Below the pieces are notes generated by a model, which worked only from the letters and a program-made list of their open reading frames with translations, was not told the origin of the DNA and made no database searches. 64,000 nucleotides of DNA from Natronomonas sp. CBA1123 (GTDB taxonomy: Archaea; Halobacteriota; Halobacteria; Halobacteriales; Haloarculaceae), in assembly GCF_009741925.1 (NCBI RefSeq), contig NZ_WPCC01000008.1, positions 1 through 64,000 on the forward strand. The letters are read 5' to 3'. Shown piece by piece: positions 44,118 to 54,195 of the stretch. Within the stretch, counting starts at the first letter, position 1. Each line of letters starts with the position of its first letter. A program made the position numbers and the translations under genes.

Positions 44118-46523
44118 TTAGTCGTCCGCGACGGCGGCAGCGTTCGGCATCTCCGAGGGGGCTTCGGGCTGTTCGGCCATCGGCATCCACTCCAAATCCT
44201 CCTCGTAGTGGAAGGCGCGGTGATTCTGCGTCGGGTCGACGACCGTCAGCGAGAGCCAGTCGTTGTCCAGCAGTTCGGTCAACTCCTCGTTGGCGGCCAA
44301 GACGCCGGTAACGCGCTCGACCGGCGCGTGGACGACCGTCGAGAGGCGAAGCGGCTGGTGGTACGGTTCGTCGTCGGCGGCCATCACCGATTGGAGCGGA
44401 AGCCCGGTCATCAAATCACCGCCATTGCCCTGATAGACGCCGACGTTCCCGACTGGGTTGTGGGTCACTTTCGACCCACTCCCGTACACCGAATTGTCGA
44501 CCGTCGAGAAGTAGTACTGGGTGTTGATCCACTGTGTGACGACCATCGGGCCGGTGAGAATCGCTTCGAGCGCCTCACCGTCGGGGTCGGTCGACCAGTC
44601 GTAGGAGTGGAGGAAGGCGCGGCCGTCGAGGTCGAGGTCGCTCGTCAGTTCGCGGGGGCCGATGACGAAGCCGGCGTTGCCGGCCAGTCCCCACTCGGGG
44701 CGCGTTTCGGCCCAGTCGGCGGCACGACGCTCCACCTCACTGACTGACATCGAGCCGTCGGCGCCCATCGACTCGGTGCGCTCGGCGGTCGCGCTCTCGC
44801 GGGCGGTGGCGAGGTCCGCACGCAACTGCTCGATGTCGTCCACGTGGCTCTCGGGGACGCCGTCGGCGAACAGTTCCACTTCGTCGGTCGTCGTGTTGTG
44901 TTCGCCGGCGAGGAAGACGGTGTCGTCGGGGATGTCGAAGCCGCGTTCGCAAAGCGCCGTCTTGACTTCGGCGTCGTTACAAATCGCCGCGAGGACGCGG
45001 GCGTTCGGCCCCCCGGGGTTGCCGGCGCAGGCCCCACAGTCCAGACTCGAGTCGTAGGGGTTGTTGGTCGTCTCGCCGGCGTGGCCGGTGAAAACGACGA
45101 GTCGGCTGAACTCTTCCCAGCCCATCAACTCGAAGGCTGTCGCGGCGTATTCGACTTTCTCCTCGTGGGTCAGTCCGACCGGGAGGTCTCCGGCGTAGGT
45201 GTGCTGGTGGTGGACGATTTGGTCACAGAACTCGTGGCTGTCGGGTGCAGCGCCGTCGGTGGTTTCGAGCAGGTCGTAGACGCGGCCGGGGACGAGCGTG
45301 CGGGCTGCAAGCGCCAGTCCGTATCCACTTCCGGCGCTTTCGACGAAGCCGAACGCGGTGGCTGGGTTCGTCTTCAACGTCTCGATGACTTCGCTGGTGG
45401 CCTCGCGGAGACGCGACCAGCGGTCGTGAGTCGCCTGGGTGTCCCCATCGGCCGGAATCTCGGTGATGTGGTGCTGGGAATCGAGGATGGGGGGACAGGC
45501 ATCGACCGACACCTCGGAATCGTATCCCTGGTACTCCATCGGAATGCCGAAGAAGCCAGCGTAGCCGTGGGTCTCGTAATCGCCAGTCGCTTCGATGTGA
45601 CGGCGGATAATCTCGGAACGCGTATCGATACAGAACACCAGTTGTGCGTCCGGGCGGCCGGAGGGGCCGCTGTCGGCGAGGGCCTCGCTCTCGGTGGCGA
45701 CGCTCTCGACGACTTCGGTGCGGTAACTCGCCTCCCACGCACTCAGGAACGCTTCGGCGAGTTCGTCGGCTGGCTCGACCTCGGCGCGGTCGGGGCCGGT
45801 CGAGGGCCCGACACTAACACCGAACGCCTCCAGCAGCGCGAGACGAACCGCGAGATACCCTTCGAGCGTGATGGGGTGTGTGGACTGCCACGCGCCGTCG
45901 TCGGCAACGCGTTGTTTGAGAAAGCCACTCCACCCGGGGAGTGCGGCGAACTGCTCCTCGAAGATGGGCACCCACTGGCTCTCGGGGTACGGCTCTAACA
46001 GGGTCTCGATGGCTTCGAGCGGTGACTCCGGAAGGTCGGCGACGACACCGTCGTCGGGTATCTGTCCGTCGTATGCGGCCACCGAACGGAAGGCGCTGTA
46101 GAACCCGTCCTCGCGGTTCGGCATCGGCCACTGTGCCTGCCCTTCGTCGAGGAACGCCGACAGCCACTTCGTCAGCACGTGGTCGACCCGCTCGGTGTCG
46201 GTGTTCGGAGGCTCCGTCTCGACGCTGGTGTCCATCCGCTCCAGCAGGGTCTCGGGGTCTTCCTCGTAGCCGCGCTCGGCCAGTTCCGACGCGAGTATCT
46301 CGCGGTCGATTTGGCCGTCGTCGAGGGCCGCCTGGAACGTCTCCGGGCTTGGATACCCGCGGCCGCCCAGCAGGTCCGCAGCCTGGGTGACGGCCTCGCT
46401 GAACGGGATGTCCTCGAACCCCGAGAGTGGGTTGGCCGTCACGAAGGAGTGAATCGGCCAGACCGACCCGACGGTGGTCGCTGCTTTGTCGATGCTGTCC
46501 TCGATAGTGTGTTCAGTATTCAT
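44118..46523 (-). CDS. dabA: Inorganic carbon transporter subunit DabA (DUF2309)
   Basis: This 801-residue soluble protein is the beta-carbonic-anhydrase-like half of a Dab bicarbonate/CO2 accumulation system. Expected zinc residues are present: Cys and Asp in LVFCIDTRSE (about 296-300), His in TGHAGETTNNPY (about 478) and Cys in CGACAGNPGG (about 495). It is thought to convert CO2 to bicarbonate vectorially, driven by the ion flow through DabB. The start overlaps the dabB end by 11 bases. The opening PIHSFVTANPLSGFEDIPF is typical of DUF2309. Confidence 0.92.
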   Translation of the reverse strand: MNTEHTIEDSIDKAATTVGSVWPIHSFVTANPLSGFEDIPFSEAVTQAADLLGGRGYPSPETFQAALDDGQIDREILASELAERGYEEDPETLLERMDTSVETEPPNTDTERVDHVLTKWLSAFLDEGQAQWPMPNREDGFYSAFRSVAAYDGQIPDDGVVADLPESPLEAIETLLEPYPESQWVPIFEEQFAALPGWSGFLKQRVADDGAWQSTHPITLEGYLAVRLALLEAFGVSVGPSTGPDRAEVEPADELAEAFLSAWEASYRTEVVESVATESEALADSGPSGRPDAQLVFCIDTRSEIIRRHIEATGDYETHGYAGFFGIPMEYQGYDSEVSVDACPPILDSQHHITEIPADGDTQATHDRWSRLREATSEVIETLKTNPATAFGFVESAGSGYGLALAARTLVPGRVYDLLETTDGAAPDSHEFCDQIVHHQHTYAGDLPVGLTHEEKVEYAATAFELMGWEEFSRLVVFTGHAGETTNNPYDSSLDCGACAGNPGGPNARVLAAICNDAEVKTALCERGFDIPDDTVFLAGEHNTTTDEVELFADGVPESHVDDIEQLRADLATARESATAERTESMGADGSMSVSEVERRAADWAETRPEWGLAGNAGFVIGPRELTSDLDLDGRAFLHSYDWSTDPDGEALEAILTGPMVVTQWINTQYYFSTVDNSVYGSGSKVTHNPVGNVGVYQGNGGDLMTGLPLQSVMAADDEPYHQPLRLSTVVHAPVERVTGVLAANEELTELLDNDWLSLTVVDPTQNHRAFHYEEDLEWMPMAEQPEAPSEMPNAAAVADD

Positions 46524-48000
46524 TGTAATCCTCCGTGGCGGTCAGCACGGTGCTGGAAGTGGGTTGACTCGTATTCAACAACGTGACGTAGAGGCGCTGG
46601 CTGCGCTCGTGGACGCCGGTCTCGATGGCGACGTAGACGGCGAGGAAGACGACGGCGACGAGCGCGTGGAGCACGCTCAGTTCGGTCGGGGCCGAGACGA
46701 GCGGAAGCCCCGAGAGGACACTCGAGATAGCCATGTAGACGAGTGCGTAGACGGCGATGGCCGGGATGAACACCAGCGGGACCGCGCCGTAGCGAGCCGT
46801 CGCCGACAGAGCGGTGTGCTGGACGGCGCTGCGGGCCGCGTGCAGCGTCGTGAGCACGACGAACAACACGAGCAGCAGTCCGCTGTCGACGCTCGTGCCC
46901 TTCCCCGTGAGGAGGGCGAACAATCCACCACCTACGAGCCCGGTCACCAAGACGACGGCTGTGCCTGCGACGTTCATCCCGGTGGAGTCACGCTCAGTCG
47001 GGCTGGTGTGTTCGACCTGTCCGCCCGAACTGAGGAAGTGATACGCCTTGTAGAAGCCGTGCAGGATGAGGTGGGTGATGGCGGCGCCGAAGAAGCCGAG
47101 ACCGGCCTGCATAATCATGAAGCCCATCTGTCCGACCGTCGAGCAGCCCAGTTCGCTCTTGACGTCCGACTGGACGGCCTTGAGCAACTTTCCGAGCAGG
47201 GCACTCGCCGCGCCGATGGCCACGATACCGAGCATGAGTGTGGTGTCGACGGTGACGACTGGTGCGAAACGGGCCAACAGGATGCCGCCCGCGTTGACGA
47301 ACCCGGCGTGCATAAGCGCCGAGGCGGGCGTCGGAGCGGTCATCGAGGAGAGGAGCCAGCCGTGAAACGGGACGAGAGCGGACTGAATCATCGCCGCGAG
47401 GACGAGTGCGGCCGCGGCGACGAGCCACACCGGCCCACCGAGGCTGTCGGCGGCCGCGGCGATACCGGAGGCCGTCGTCGCACCGGTCGCCCACCACAGC
47501 GCAGACAGTGCGACGCCGAGGAGCGCGCTGCTGGCGAGGAAGTACTTGCGGGCGACGCTCGCGGCGGCCTGGGCCTGCTTCCAACCGTCGACGGTGCCGA
47601 CGAGTCTCGCCATCAGCAGGCCCATCGTCAGCCAGAGCAGCCAGAACAGCCCGAGGTGGTCGGCCGCGACGAGGCCTCCCACGGCAACCGTGAAACCGAA
47701 CATGGTGAGGAAGAAGTCGGTCTCGTGGGCGCTCCCAGCCATGTAGCGGCGGGAGTAGCTGTGGACGATGCCGCTGAAGAAGGTGACTACCACCCACATG
47801 AGAACGGTCAGGCCGTCGATGGCGACCACGCCGGGAATCTCCCAGGTCCCACCGAATCGGATTCGGGCGATGAGGACGGCGACACTCGCGGCGAACAGCG
47901 ACCACACGAGCCACGTTAGTGCAGCGGACACGGACGGCGATTCAACCGTCGTGTCCGGGAGCGCTCCAACCGTCGATTCTGAGGTGCGTCCTGACATCAT
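46513..48000 (-). CDS. dabB: Ion-conducting membrane subunit DabB (NuoL/MrpA-like)
   Basis: This 495-residue multi-helix protein is related to the antiporter-like subunits of complex I and Mrp. Key motifs are GLFWLLWLTMGLLMARL, FHGWLLSSMTAPTPASALMHA, LLKAVQSDVKSELGCSTVGQMG and HLILHGFYKAYHFLSSG. Next to a DUF2309 gene this identifies DabB, which couples proton or sodium flow to DabA. ATG 48000 or the next codon can be the start. The promoter region carries an inverted repeat (48076-48118). Confidence 0.9.
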   Translation of the reverse strand: MMSGRTSESTVGALPDTTVESPSVSAALTWLVWSLFAASVAVLIARIRFGGTWEIPGVVAIDGLTVLMWVVVTFFSGIVHSYSRRYMAGSAHETDFFLTMFGFTVAVGGLVAADHLGLFWLLWLTMGLLMARLVGTVDGWKQAQAAASVARKYFLASSALLGVALSALWWATGATTASGIAAAADSLGGPVWLVAAAALVLAAMIQSALVPFHGWLLSSMTAPTPASALMHAGFVNAGGILLARFAPVVTVDTTLMLGIVAIGAASALLGKLLKAVQSDVKSELGCSTVGQMGFMIMQAGLGFFGAAITHLILHGFYKAYHFLSSGGQVEHTSPTERDSTGMNVAGTAVVLVTGLVGGGLFALLTGKGTSVDSGLLLVLFVVLTTLHAARSAVQHTALSATARYGAVPLVFIPAIAVYALVYMAISSVLSGLPLVSAPTELSVLHALVAVVFLAVYVAIETGVHERSQRLYVTLLNTSQPTSSTVLTATEDYNEY

Positions 48001-48395
48001 TCAGCTCGTCGTACGACCTACTCCGGCACTCGAGAGGTGCTAGAGTCCGTTTTTGGTCGTCTCTGTCCAAGAGAAGAACAGTTTGACTATTAAATCTATC
48101 TATATTCACGAACTGTTCGTAAATCAGTAATTATAGAACATTATGGTTTGCAGAATTTGCGGTAACATTGCCATAGTGGGGGGTCCCATCGTTCGTACAC
48201 GTAGCCGCCCACGAGACCATCGAGACGGTGTCCAAGCACCTCCGAACAGCCGCTCCATCGGTGCACTTTCCTCGAACCCCGGACCAGTCCGGAGCCGCTC
48301 TCATAACAGATTCGAACTCAAACCGGGAAAAATTACTTCAGCGTTCGATATTCTGGTTTGGAAAACCATATCGGTATCAGATTCGGAGTGCCGAC
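48001..48395. other. 395-base divergent gap
   Basis: This gap separates dabBA (leftward) from the amidohydrolase (rightward). The left half is AT-rich (48076-48145) and holds the inverted repeat and TATA-like sequences. The right half has open frames in register with the amidohydrolase, but these are not family-like. No RNA gene is recognisable. Confidence 0.4.
48076..48118. promoter_or_regulatory. Inverted repeat around the dabBA TATA region
   Basis: GAACAGTT at 48076-48083 and AACTGTTC at 48111-48118 are perfect inverted copies, 27 bases apart. The AT-rich stretch between them reads GATTTAATAG on the reverse strand, a plausible TATA box for dabBA about 90 bases before its ATG. Such spacing suits a dimer of dimers or a looped repressor/activator. 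Confidence 0.4.
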
Positions 48396-49412
48396 ATGGA
48401 AGAACTCACAGGGACCGTCCTCGTCGGGGAGTCGTTCGAGCCGATTCGAGGACGTGTCGTCGTCGAGGACGGTCGGATAGCGACTGTCGAGGAGACAGAA
48501 ACGGCATCGACCGACATCATCTGTCCAGCGTTCGTCAACGCGCACACGCATCTGGGGGATTCCGTCGCGAAAGAAGCGGCTGTTGGGCTCTCCCTCGAGG
48601 AGGCCGTGGCACCGCCCGACAGCCTGAAACACCGACGCCTGAACGCGGCCGACCGCTCCGAACTCGTGTCGGCGATGCGGCGCACGCTCCGATTCATGCA
48701 GCGAACCGGCACCGCCTCCTGTCTCGATTTCCGGGAGTTCGGGACTGCCGGGGCACGCGCACTTCGGGAGGCAGCAGCGCCCCTCGACATCGACCCGTTC
48801 ATCTTCGGGAGTGACGACGAATCCGTCCTCGACGTTGCCGATGGCTACGGCGCCTCCGGTGCGAACGACAACGATTTCACCGAACAGCGTGCCGCCTGCG
48901 AGCGACGCGACCGTCCCTTCGCGATTCACGCCGGCGAACCGGATGCGACCGACATCTACCCGGCGCTCGATTTGGAACCGAACTTGCTCGTCCACATGGT
49001 ACACGCCGAAGGCGAGCATCTGGAACGAGTCGCAGACCAGTCGGTTCCGATTGCGGTCTGTCCGCGCGCGAACACCGTTCTCGACGTTGGAACGCCGCCA
49101 ATACGGGAGTTACTCGACCACACGACAGTCGCCCTCGGGACCGACAACGTGATGTTGAATCCCCCGTCGATGCTCCGGGAGATGGCCTACACGGCGAAAC
49201 GCTTCGACGTGACTGCTCGAGAAGCGTTACGGATGGCCACCACGGCCGGTGCTGAGATTGCCGGTCTCGACTGCGGTGTCATCGCCCCCGGACGGCCGGG
49301 GGCGCTCGTCGTCTTCGATGGCGACTCGGATAATCTGGCCGGCTCGGTCGACCCGGTATCTGCCGTCGTCCGGCGGGCGACCGAACTGGACATCAAACAG
49401 ACCCTGATTTAA
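48396..49412 (+). CDS. Amidohydrolase, cytosine/guanine-deaminase or chlorohydrolase-like
   Basis: This 338-residue enzyme has the metal-dependent amidohydrolase motifs: AFVNAHTHLGDS (HxH), FAIHAGE, HMVHAEGEHLE (His), and ALGTDNVML (Asp). It ends with the usual composite beta domain APGRPGALVVFDGDSD. Relatives deaminate nucleobases, adenosines or chlorinated triazines; the substrate cannot be read here. The ATG at 48396 fits the family start MEELTGTVLVGESFEPIRG. It converges with the Lrp regulator, overlapping by four bases. Confidence 0.82.
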   Translation: MEELTGTVLVGESFEPIRGRVVVEDGRIATVEETETASTDIICPAFVNAHTHLGDSVAKEAAVGLSLEEAVAPPDSLKHRRLNAADRSELVSAMRRTLRFMQRTGTASCLDFREFGTAGARALREAAAPLDIDPFIFGSDDESVLDVADGYGASGANDNDFTEQRAACERRDRPFAIHAGEPDATDIYPALDLEPNLLVHMVHAEGEHLERVADQSVPIAVCPRANTVLDVGTPPIRELLDHTTVALGTDNVMLNPPSMLREMAYTAKRFDVTAREALRMATTAGAEIAGLDCGVIAPGRPGALVVFDGDSDNLAGSVDPVSAVVRRATELDIKQTLI

Positions 49413-49882
49413 TCGTCGTTCTTGGAATCGAACTTGCCGAACGGCGTCGTCTCGTGGGTCCGCACGAGTACCTCGTCGGCGACGGTGAGACCCATATCGA
49501 GGAGTTCCTGTGCCACGGGCGTGATGTCACTGTCCGACTCGCCGACGGCAGTTACGAGGAGGTTCTGTTCACCGGTGACCAACTCCTGGACCGATATGAC
49601 GCCGTCGATGTCCAGGATGTCGGGGACGATTTCACCACGCTCGGGTATCGAAGCGGTGCAGTAGAGCAACATCCTGAGCGGATAGCCGGATTTCCCATAA
49701 TCGACGCTGGCGCTGTAGCCCTTGATTATCCCGTCGGATTCCAGACGCTGGATGCGCTTACGGACCGTACTGTCCGAGGTACCGGTCCGCTCTGCGATGT
49801 CTCCGGACGACATGTTTCGTGCGTCCTCCTGTAATGCGTACAGAATCGCTCTGTCGACGTCGTCGATGTCCTCCTCGGCCAT
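49409..49882 (-). CDS. Lrp/AsnC-family transcriptional regulator
   Basis: This 157-residue regulator has the N-terminal helix-turn-helix IDDVDRAILYALQEDARNM, then IAERTGTSDSTVRKRIQRLE. A RAM-type ligand-binding domain follows (GVISVQELVTGEQNLLVTAVG). I start at MAEEDIDD (49882), which fits the family; eight extra residues upstream are possible. Such proteins sense amino acids and control metabolism genes. Targets are unknown, but the ABC-2 exporter ends only 66 bases upstream. Confidence 0.9.
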   Translation of the reverse strand: MAEEDIDDVDRAILYALQEDARNMSSGDIAERTGTSDSTVRKRIQRLESDGIIKGYSASVDYGKSGYPLRMLLYCTASIPERGEIVPDILDIDGVISVQELVTGEQNLLVTAVGESDSDITPVAQELLDMGLTVADEVLVRTHETTPFGKFDSKNDD

Positions 49883-49948
49883 ACCCCTTATCCACGACAA
49901 AGACACTTACCTTTGTACCTTGCTCGGGGGCTTCATCCCCCGACGAAC

Positions 49949-50752
49949 TCAGTAGTCCCCGAGGACGCCAAGCCGTCGTGCACGCCGCGTCGACGCCTGG
50001 AACACTGCGTAGCCGAGGCCGAGGTAGCCGACAGCGACCGCCACCAGCAGCGCCACGTCGGCCGGCGGGAACTCCCAGAGTCGGACGCCATCGACCATCG
50101 TCCGCTGGAGGAGGTCGCTTCCGTGTGCCAGCGGTAGTACCTTCAGCCACGGCACTCCCAGAGCAGGTGCCGAAATCAGCACGACGAAGCCGAACTGCAG
50201 CAGATTCAGCCAGTTACCGATTCGTTTGTACAGGACGGTGATGCCACCGGCCGCAAAGCCCAATCCCAGCACCGAGAGGATGCTGAGCGACGCGACGACG
50301 ACGATGGTTCCGACGTGTAACTCGAGTCGAGTCCCGGTAATCAGCAACATCGCCCCGAGAATAATCGACGAGATGAGGAACGTCCGCACCACCTTTGCGG
50401 CGCCCTTCAGCAACGCGACGGGTGCGAACCCGAACGGGGTCATCACGTGGCGTTCGAGCGTCCCCCACTGGACCTCACTGCCGATGTCGTTCGATATCGA
50501 CGAGTAGGCACCGACCGACAGCGTCCACAGGAAGTAGCCGACGATGATACCTTCGATGGAGTCGGTGAGCGCCTGTCCTGCGAGCATCCGCCCGCCGTAG
50601 AACAGCACCCCGAAGAAGAACAGCGAGATGACGATACCCCCGATAGCGTTGGCCGGATACCGGACGAACAGCAGGAACTCCCGGTAGAGGACGGCGCGTG
50701 CGAGGTGGTAGTAGCCCGCTTTTTGTGGTCCGGAGGCTTCGTCTGCGCTCAT
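49949..50752 (-). CDS. ABC-2-type exporter permease
   Basis: This 267-residue permease has six predicted helices and the ABC-2 layout: N-terminal YREFLLFVRYPANAIGG, then WGTLERHVMTPFGFAPVALL in the coupling region. It starts within the last four bases of the ATPase gene (ATGA overlap), so the two form an exporter. Such pairs export drugs, lipids or polysaccharides; none can be chosen here. Confidence 0.88.
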   Translation of the reverse strand: MSADEASGPQKAGYYHLARAVLYREFLLFVRYPANAIGGIVISLFFFGVLFYGGRMLAGQALTDSIEGIIVGYFLWTLSVGAYSSISNDIGSEVQWGTLERHVMTPFGFAPVALLKGAAKVVRTFLISSIILGAMLLITGTRLELHVGTIVVVASLSILSVLGLGFAAGGITVLYKRIGNWLNLLQFGFVVLISAPALGVPWLKVLPLAHGSDLLQRTMVDGVRLWEFPPADVALLVAVAVGYLGLGYAVFQASTRRARRLGVLGDY

Positions 50753-51852
50753 CGGTCCTCCTCCCGGGTCAGGCCGACGAAGATATCTTCGAGGTCGGGT
50801 TCGACCGTCCGGATTCGCTCCGGTGTCACGCCGGCTCTCGATAGCACATCCATCAGTGCGTACAGGTCGTCACCGGCCGCCACGACCTCGATTCGCGCTC
50901 CCCGCTCTAACTCCTCGATGTCGGTGATGTCGAACCGCTCCCGGATGGCCGCTATCGCGTCACTGTCGAGGTCCGAACTCTCGACGACGACTGTCCCGCT
51001 GGCGGCACCGCGGAGCAGCGAGTCAACGGAATCGTCGGCGATGATACGACCCTCGGACATGACGAGCACCCGGTCACAGACCGTTTCGATAACGCCCATG
51101 TCGTGGCTGCTGATGAGAACGGTCAAACCTTCCTCCTCGGCGAGCCGTCGCAGCTCGCGCTGGAGCGTCCGGGAACTCTCGACGTCGAGTCCGAGCGTCG
51201 GTTCGTCGAGGAAGACGACCTCGGCGCCACCGGCCAGCACGCTCGCCAGCGAGACTTTCTGTTTCATGCCCCGCGAGAGCTTCCGGACGGGCGTGTCGGC
51301 CCACTCGGCCAAATCGAGCCGTTCGAGCAGGCGGTCGTGGCGGTCGGTAACCGAATCGGGGTCGACGCCGCTCACCGTCGCGAAGTATCGAAGGTTCTCG
51401 CGGACGGTCAGCCGCCAGTAGTCGTTTCGTGCTCCCTCCAGCATCGCGTCGACGTTCGCGTACGCCGCCTTCGGTCGCTCGGCAACGTCGACACCGGCTA
51501 TCCGAACCGAGCCCTCGTCCGGAACGACCATCCCGAGAACTGATTTGATGAGCGTCGTCTTCCCGGCACCGTTGGGCCCGAGCAGCCCGACGACCGACCC
51601 GGCTTCGACCTCGAAACTCACGTCGTCGACCGCCAGCACCGAGTCGGTCCCCGTGCCGAAGCGTTTCGTCAACCCCTCGACCGCGATTGCTGTCTCTCGT
51701 GATACCGCTCGTTCCGAAACCCCGTTCCTGGAGTCAGTTCCCGTCGGAAACTCCTCGGTCTCCGCAACCGCAGCATCTGCCGACCGCGGGGGCTGGCCGT
51801 TCCGGTCTGCCGTCCGGTGGCGTTCGCCGCCGGTCCCGTCCGGCTTTGTCAT
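50749..51852 (-). CDS. ABC-2-type exporter ATPase
   Basis: From ATG 51852 this is 367 residues. A disordered hydrophilic N-terminus (about 50 residues) precedes the ATPase domain with Walker A GLLGPNGAGKTTL (about 89-101), signature KLSRGMKQKVSLA, Walker B EVVFLDEPTLGLD and H-loop ISSHDMGVIE. The C-terminal about 80 residues form an extra domain like DrrA-type exporters. Longer upstream starts are possible but that sequence overlaps the promoter side of purL and looks non-coding. Confidence 0.85.
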   Translation of the reverse strand: MTKPDGTGGERHRTADRNGQPPRSADAAVAETEEFPTGTDSRNGVSERAVSRETAIAVEGLTKRFGTGTDSVLAVDDVSFEVEAGSVVGLLGPNGAGKTTLIKSVLGMVVPDEGSVRIAGVDVAERPKAAYANVDAMLEGARNDYWRLTVRENLRYFATVSGVDPDSVTDRHDRLLERLDLAEWADTPVRKLSRGMKQKVSLASVLAGGAEVVFLDEPTLGLDVESSRTLQRELRRLAEEEGLTVLISSHDMGVIETVCDRVLVMSEGRIIADDSVDSLLRGAASGTVVVESSDLDSDAIAAIRERFDITDIEELERGARIEVVAAGDDLYALMDVLSRAGVTPERIRTVEPDLEDIFVGLTREEDR

Positions 51853-52053
51853 TGCTCCCCGTAGGAGTGCCAGTCGGATAACCCGGTCGGCACAGGCCGC
51901 CTTCGCCGGAGCGACCGTCGCCGCGAACGTTGGGATGCCGACGAGAATACGCAGGCTTTGGCTACCGGTAACGATTAGCGATAGCGTTCGGCCGGAATAC
52001 ACGAACGTGCACATGAAAAGCGATTTATCCACCCGAAAGAAGCATACGGATGA

Positions 52054-54195
52054 ATGCCACTCGCGCCGTCGGACCGCGAACTCGTCGTCGAGGAACTGGG
52101 CCGAGACCCAACGCCCGCTGAGGAAACGCTGTTCGAGAACCTCTGGAGCGAACACTGTGCGTATCGCTCCTCGCGGCCGCTGCTGTCGGCGTTCGACAGC
52201 GAAGGCGACCAGGTCGTCGTGGGGCCGGGTGACGACGCCGCCGTCGTCGCGCTCCCAGACCCAGAAACCGGCGAGAACAGCGAGACGTACATCACGATGG
52301 GTATCGAGAGCCACAACCACCCTTCCTACGTCGACCCGTTCGACGGCGCCGCGACGGGCGTCGGCGGCATCGTCCGCGACACGCTGTCGATGGGCGCTTA
52401 CCCCATCGCGCTCGCCGACAGCCTCTACTTCGGTGACTTCGACCGCGAACACTCCCGGTATCTCTTCGAGGGCGTCGTCGAGGGAATCTCCCACTACGGC
52501 AACTGTATCGGCGTCCCGACGGTGACCGGGTCGGTCGCCTTCCACGACGACTACGAGGGCAACCCGCTCGTCAACGTCGCCTGTATCGGTCTGACCAACG
52601 AGGAACGACTCGTCACGGCCGAAGCCCAGACGCCGGGCAACAAACTCGTCCTCGTCGGCAACGCCACCGGGCGAGACGGCCTCGGCGGCGCTTCATTCGC
52701 CAGCGAGGACCTCGCGGAGGACGCCGAAACCGAGGACCGCCCGGCGGTCCAGGTCGGTGACCCCTACGCCGAAAAGCGACTCATCGAGGCCAACGAGGAG
52801 TTGGTCGACGAGGGACTACTGCGGGCCGCACGCGACTTGGGTGCAGCGGGGCTCGGCGGCGCTTCCTCCGAACTCGTCGCCAAAGGCGGTCTCGGCGCTC
52901 ACATCGACCTCGAGGCGGTCCACCAGCGCGAACCGAATATGAACGCGCTGGAAATCCTGCTTGCGGAATCCCAAGAGCGGATGTGTTACGAGGTCCGTCC
53001 GGAGGACGTCGACCGCGTCGCCGAAATCGCCGCAAAGTACGACCTCGGCTGTTCGGTCATCGGCGAGGTGACCGAGGGCAACTACGTCTGTGAGTTCGAC
53101 GGCGAGGTCGTCGTCGACGTCGACGCGGACTATCTGGCGGAGGGCGCGCCGATGAACGACCTGCCGCACACCGAACCCAGCCAGCCGGAACGGGACCTGC
53201 CCGACGTGGACCTCTCCGAGGCCTTCGAGGCCGTCGTCGCCTCGCCGAACACCGCCTCGAAGGAGTGGGTGTACCGCCAGTACGACCACGAGGTCGGCAC
53301 GCGGACGGCGATGAAACCCGGCGACGATGCGGCGCTGATGGCCATCCGAGAGAACGGCACCGGCCTCGGGTTCACGTCGGGTGCCGACCCCAACTGGACC
53401 GACACGGCCCCCTACGAGGGCGCTCGTGCAATCGCCCTGGAGAACGCCACGAACCTCGCGTCGAAGGGGGCGACGCCGCTTGCGGCCGTCGACTGTCTCA
53501 ACGGCGGCAACCCCGAGAAACCCGACGTGTACGGCGGCTTCCGTGGCATCGTCGACGGCCTCGCCGACATGTGTAGCGACCTCGACGTGCCGGTCGTCGG
53601 CGGCAACGTCTCGCTGTACAACGACTCCCCGTCCGGTCCGATTCCGCCGACGCCGACGCTCGCGATGGCGGGCACGAAGGTCGGCTACGAAGCGCCGAGT
53701 GCCGCCCTCGACGGCGAGGGAACGCTCTTGGTCGTCGGTGGCTCCGACGACCGCTCGCTGGGCGGGTCGGAACTGCTATCGCAGTTCGACGGCACCGACC
53801 GGTTCCCGGCAGTGCCAGAAAATGCGGCAGAGGTCGTCGCGGCCATCGTGGAGGTAGCCGACTACGAAACCACACACTCCACCCACGACGTGAGCCACGG
53901 CGGCCTCGCGGTCACGCTCGCCGAAATGGTCGGCGAGGCTGGTGCCGACGTGACTCTGCCGGACGAAGGTTCACCGCTCGAGGCGCTGTTCTCGGAGGCC
54001 GTCGGCCGCGTCGTCGTCGAGACGACCGACCCCGAATCGGTTCGGAAGCGCTTCGACGGCGTCGCACCTGTCGAGAAACTCGGTGAAGCGACGGAGACGG
54101 GCCGACTCGAACTCGCCGTCGGCGATGTCGAACTCGACTACGCTGCCGACGCCATCGCGGACCTCCGAGACGTCATTTCGCGCGAGTTGGCATGA
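52054..54195 (+). CDS. purL: Phosphoribosylformylglycinamidine synthase, large subunit
   Basis: This 713-residue enzyme, with PurS and PurQ, turns FGAR, ATP and glutamine-derived ammonia into FGAM in purine synthesis. It has [11 protein letters not shown], the ATP region [13 protein letters not shown], then [30 protein letters not shown] and [12 protein letters not shown], all typical of the small-type PurL. PurS and PurQ are not nearby. Its last 23 bases overlap the convergent PAP2 gene. Confidence 0.96.
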   Translation: MPLAPSDRELVVEELGRDPTPAEETLFENLWSEHCAYRSSRPLLSAFDSEGDQVVVGPGDDAAVVALPDPETGENSETYITMGIESHNHPSYVDPFDGAATGVGGIVRDTLSMGAYPIALADSLYFGDFDREHSRYLFEGVVEGISHYGNCIGVPTVTGSVAFHDDYEGNPLVNVACIGLTNEERLVTAEAQTPGNKLVLVGNATGRDGLGGASFASEDLAEDAETEDRPAVQVGDPYAEKRLIEANEELVDEGLLRAARDLGAAGLGGASSELVAKGGLGAHIDLEAVHQREPNMNALEILLAESQERMCYEVRPEDVDRVAEIAAKYDLGCSVIGEVTEGNYVCEFDGEVVVDVDADYLAEGAPMNDLPHTEPSQPERDLPDVDLSEAFEAVVASPNTASKEWVYRQYDHEVGTRTAMKPGDDAALMAIRENGTGLGFTSGADPNWTDTAPYEGARAIALENATNLASKGATPLAAVDCLNGGNPEKPDVYGGFRGIVDGLADMCSDLDVPVVGGNVSLYNDSPSGPIPPTPTLAMAGTKVGYEAPSAALDGEGTLLVVGGSDDRSLGGSELLSQFDGTDRFPAVPENAAEVVAAIVEVADYETTHSTHDVSHGGLAVTLAEMVGEAGADVTLPDEGSPLEALFSEAVGRVVVETTDPESVRKRFDGVAPVEKLGEATETGRLELAVGDVELDYAADAIADLRDVISRELA

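Noticed and set aside
48143-48814. Forward open frame starting MVCRICGN in the dab/amidohydrolase gap
   Set aside because: The CxxC at the start is short and isolated, and the rest is an out-of-frame reading of the amidohydrolase gene.
50749-51852. Missing LivF partner of the Liv importer
   Set aside because: This ATPase has the extra C-terminal domain of DrrA-type exporters and overlaps its own ABC-2 permease gene.
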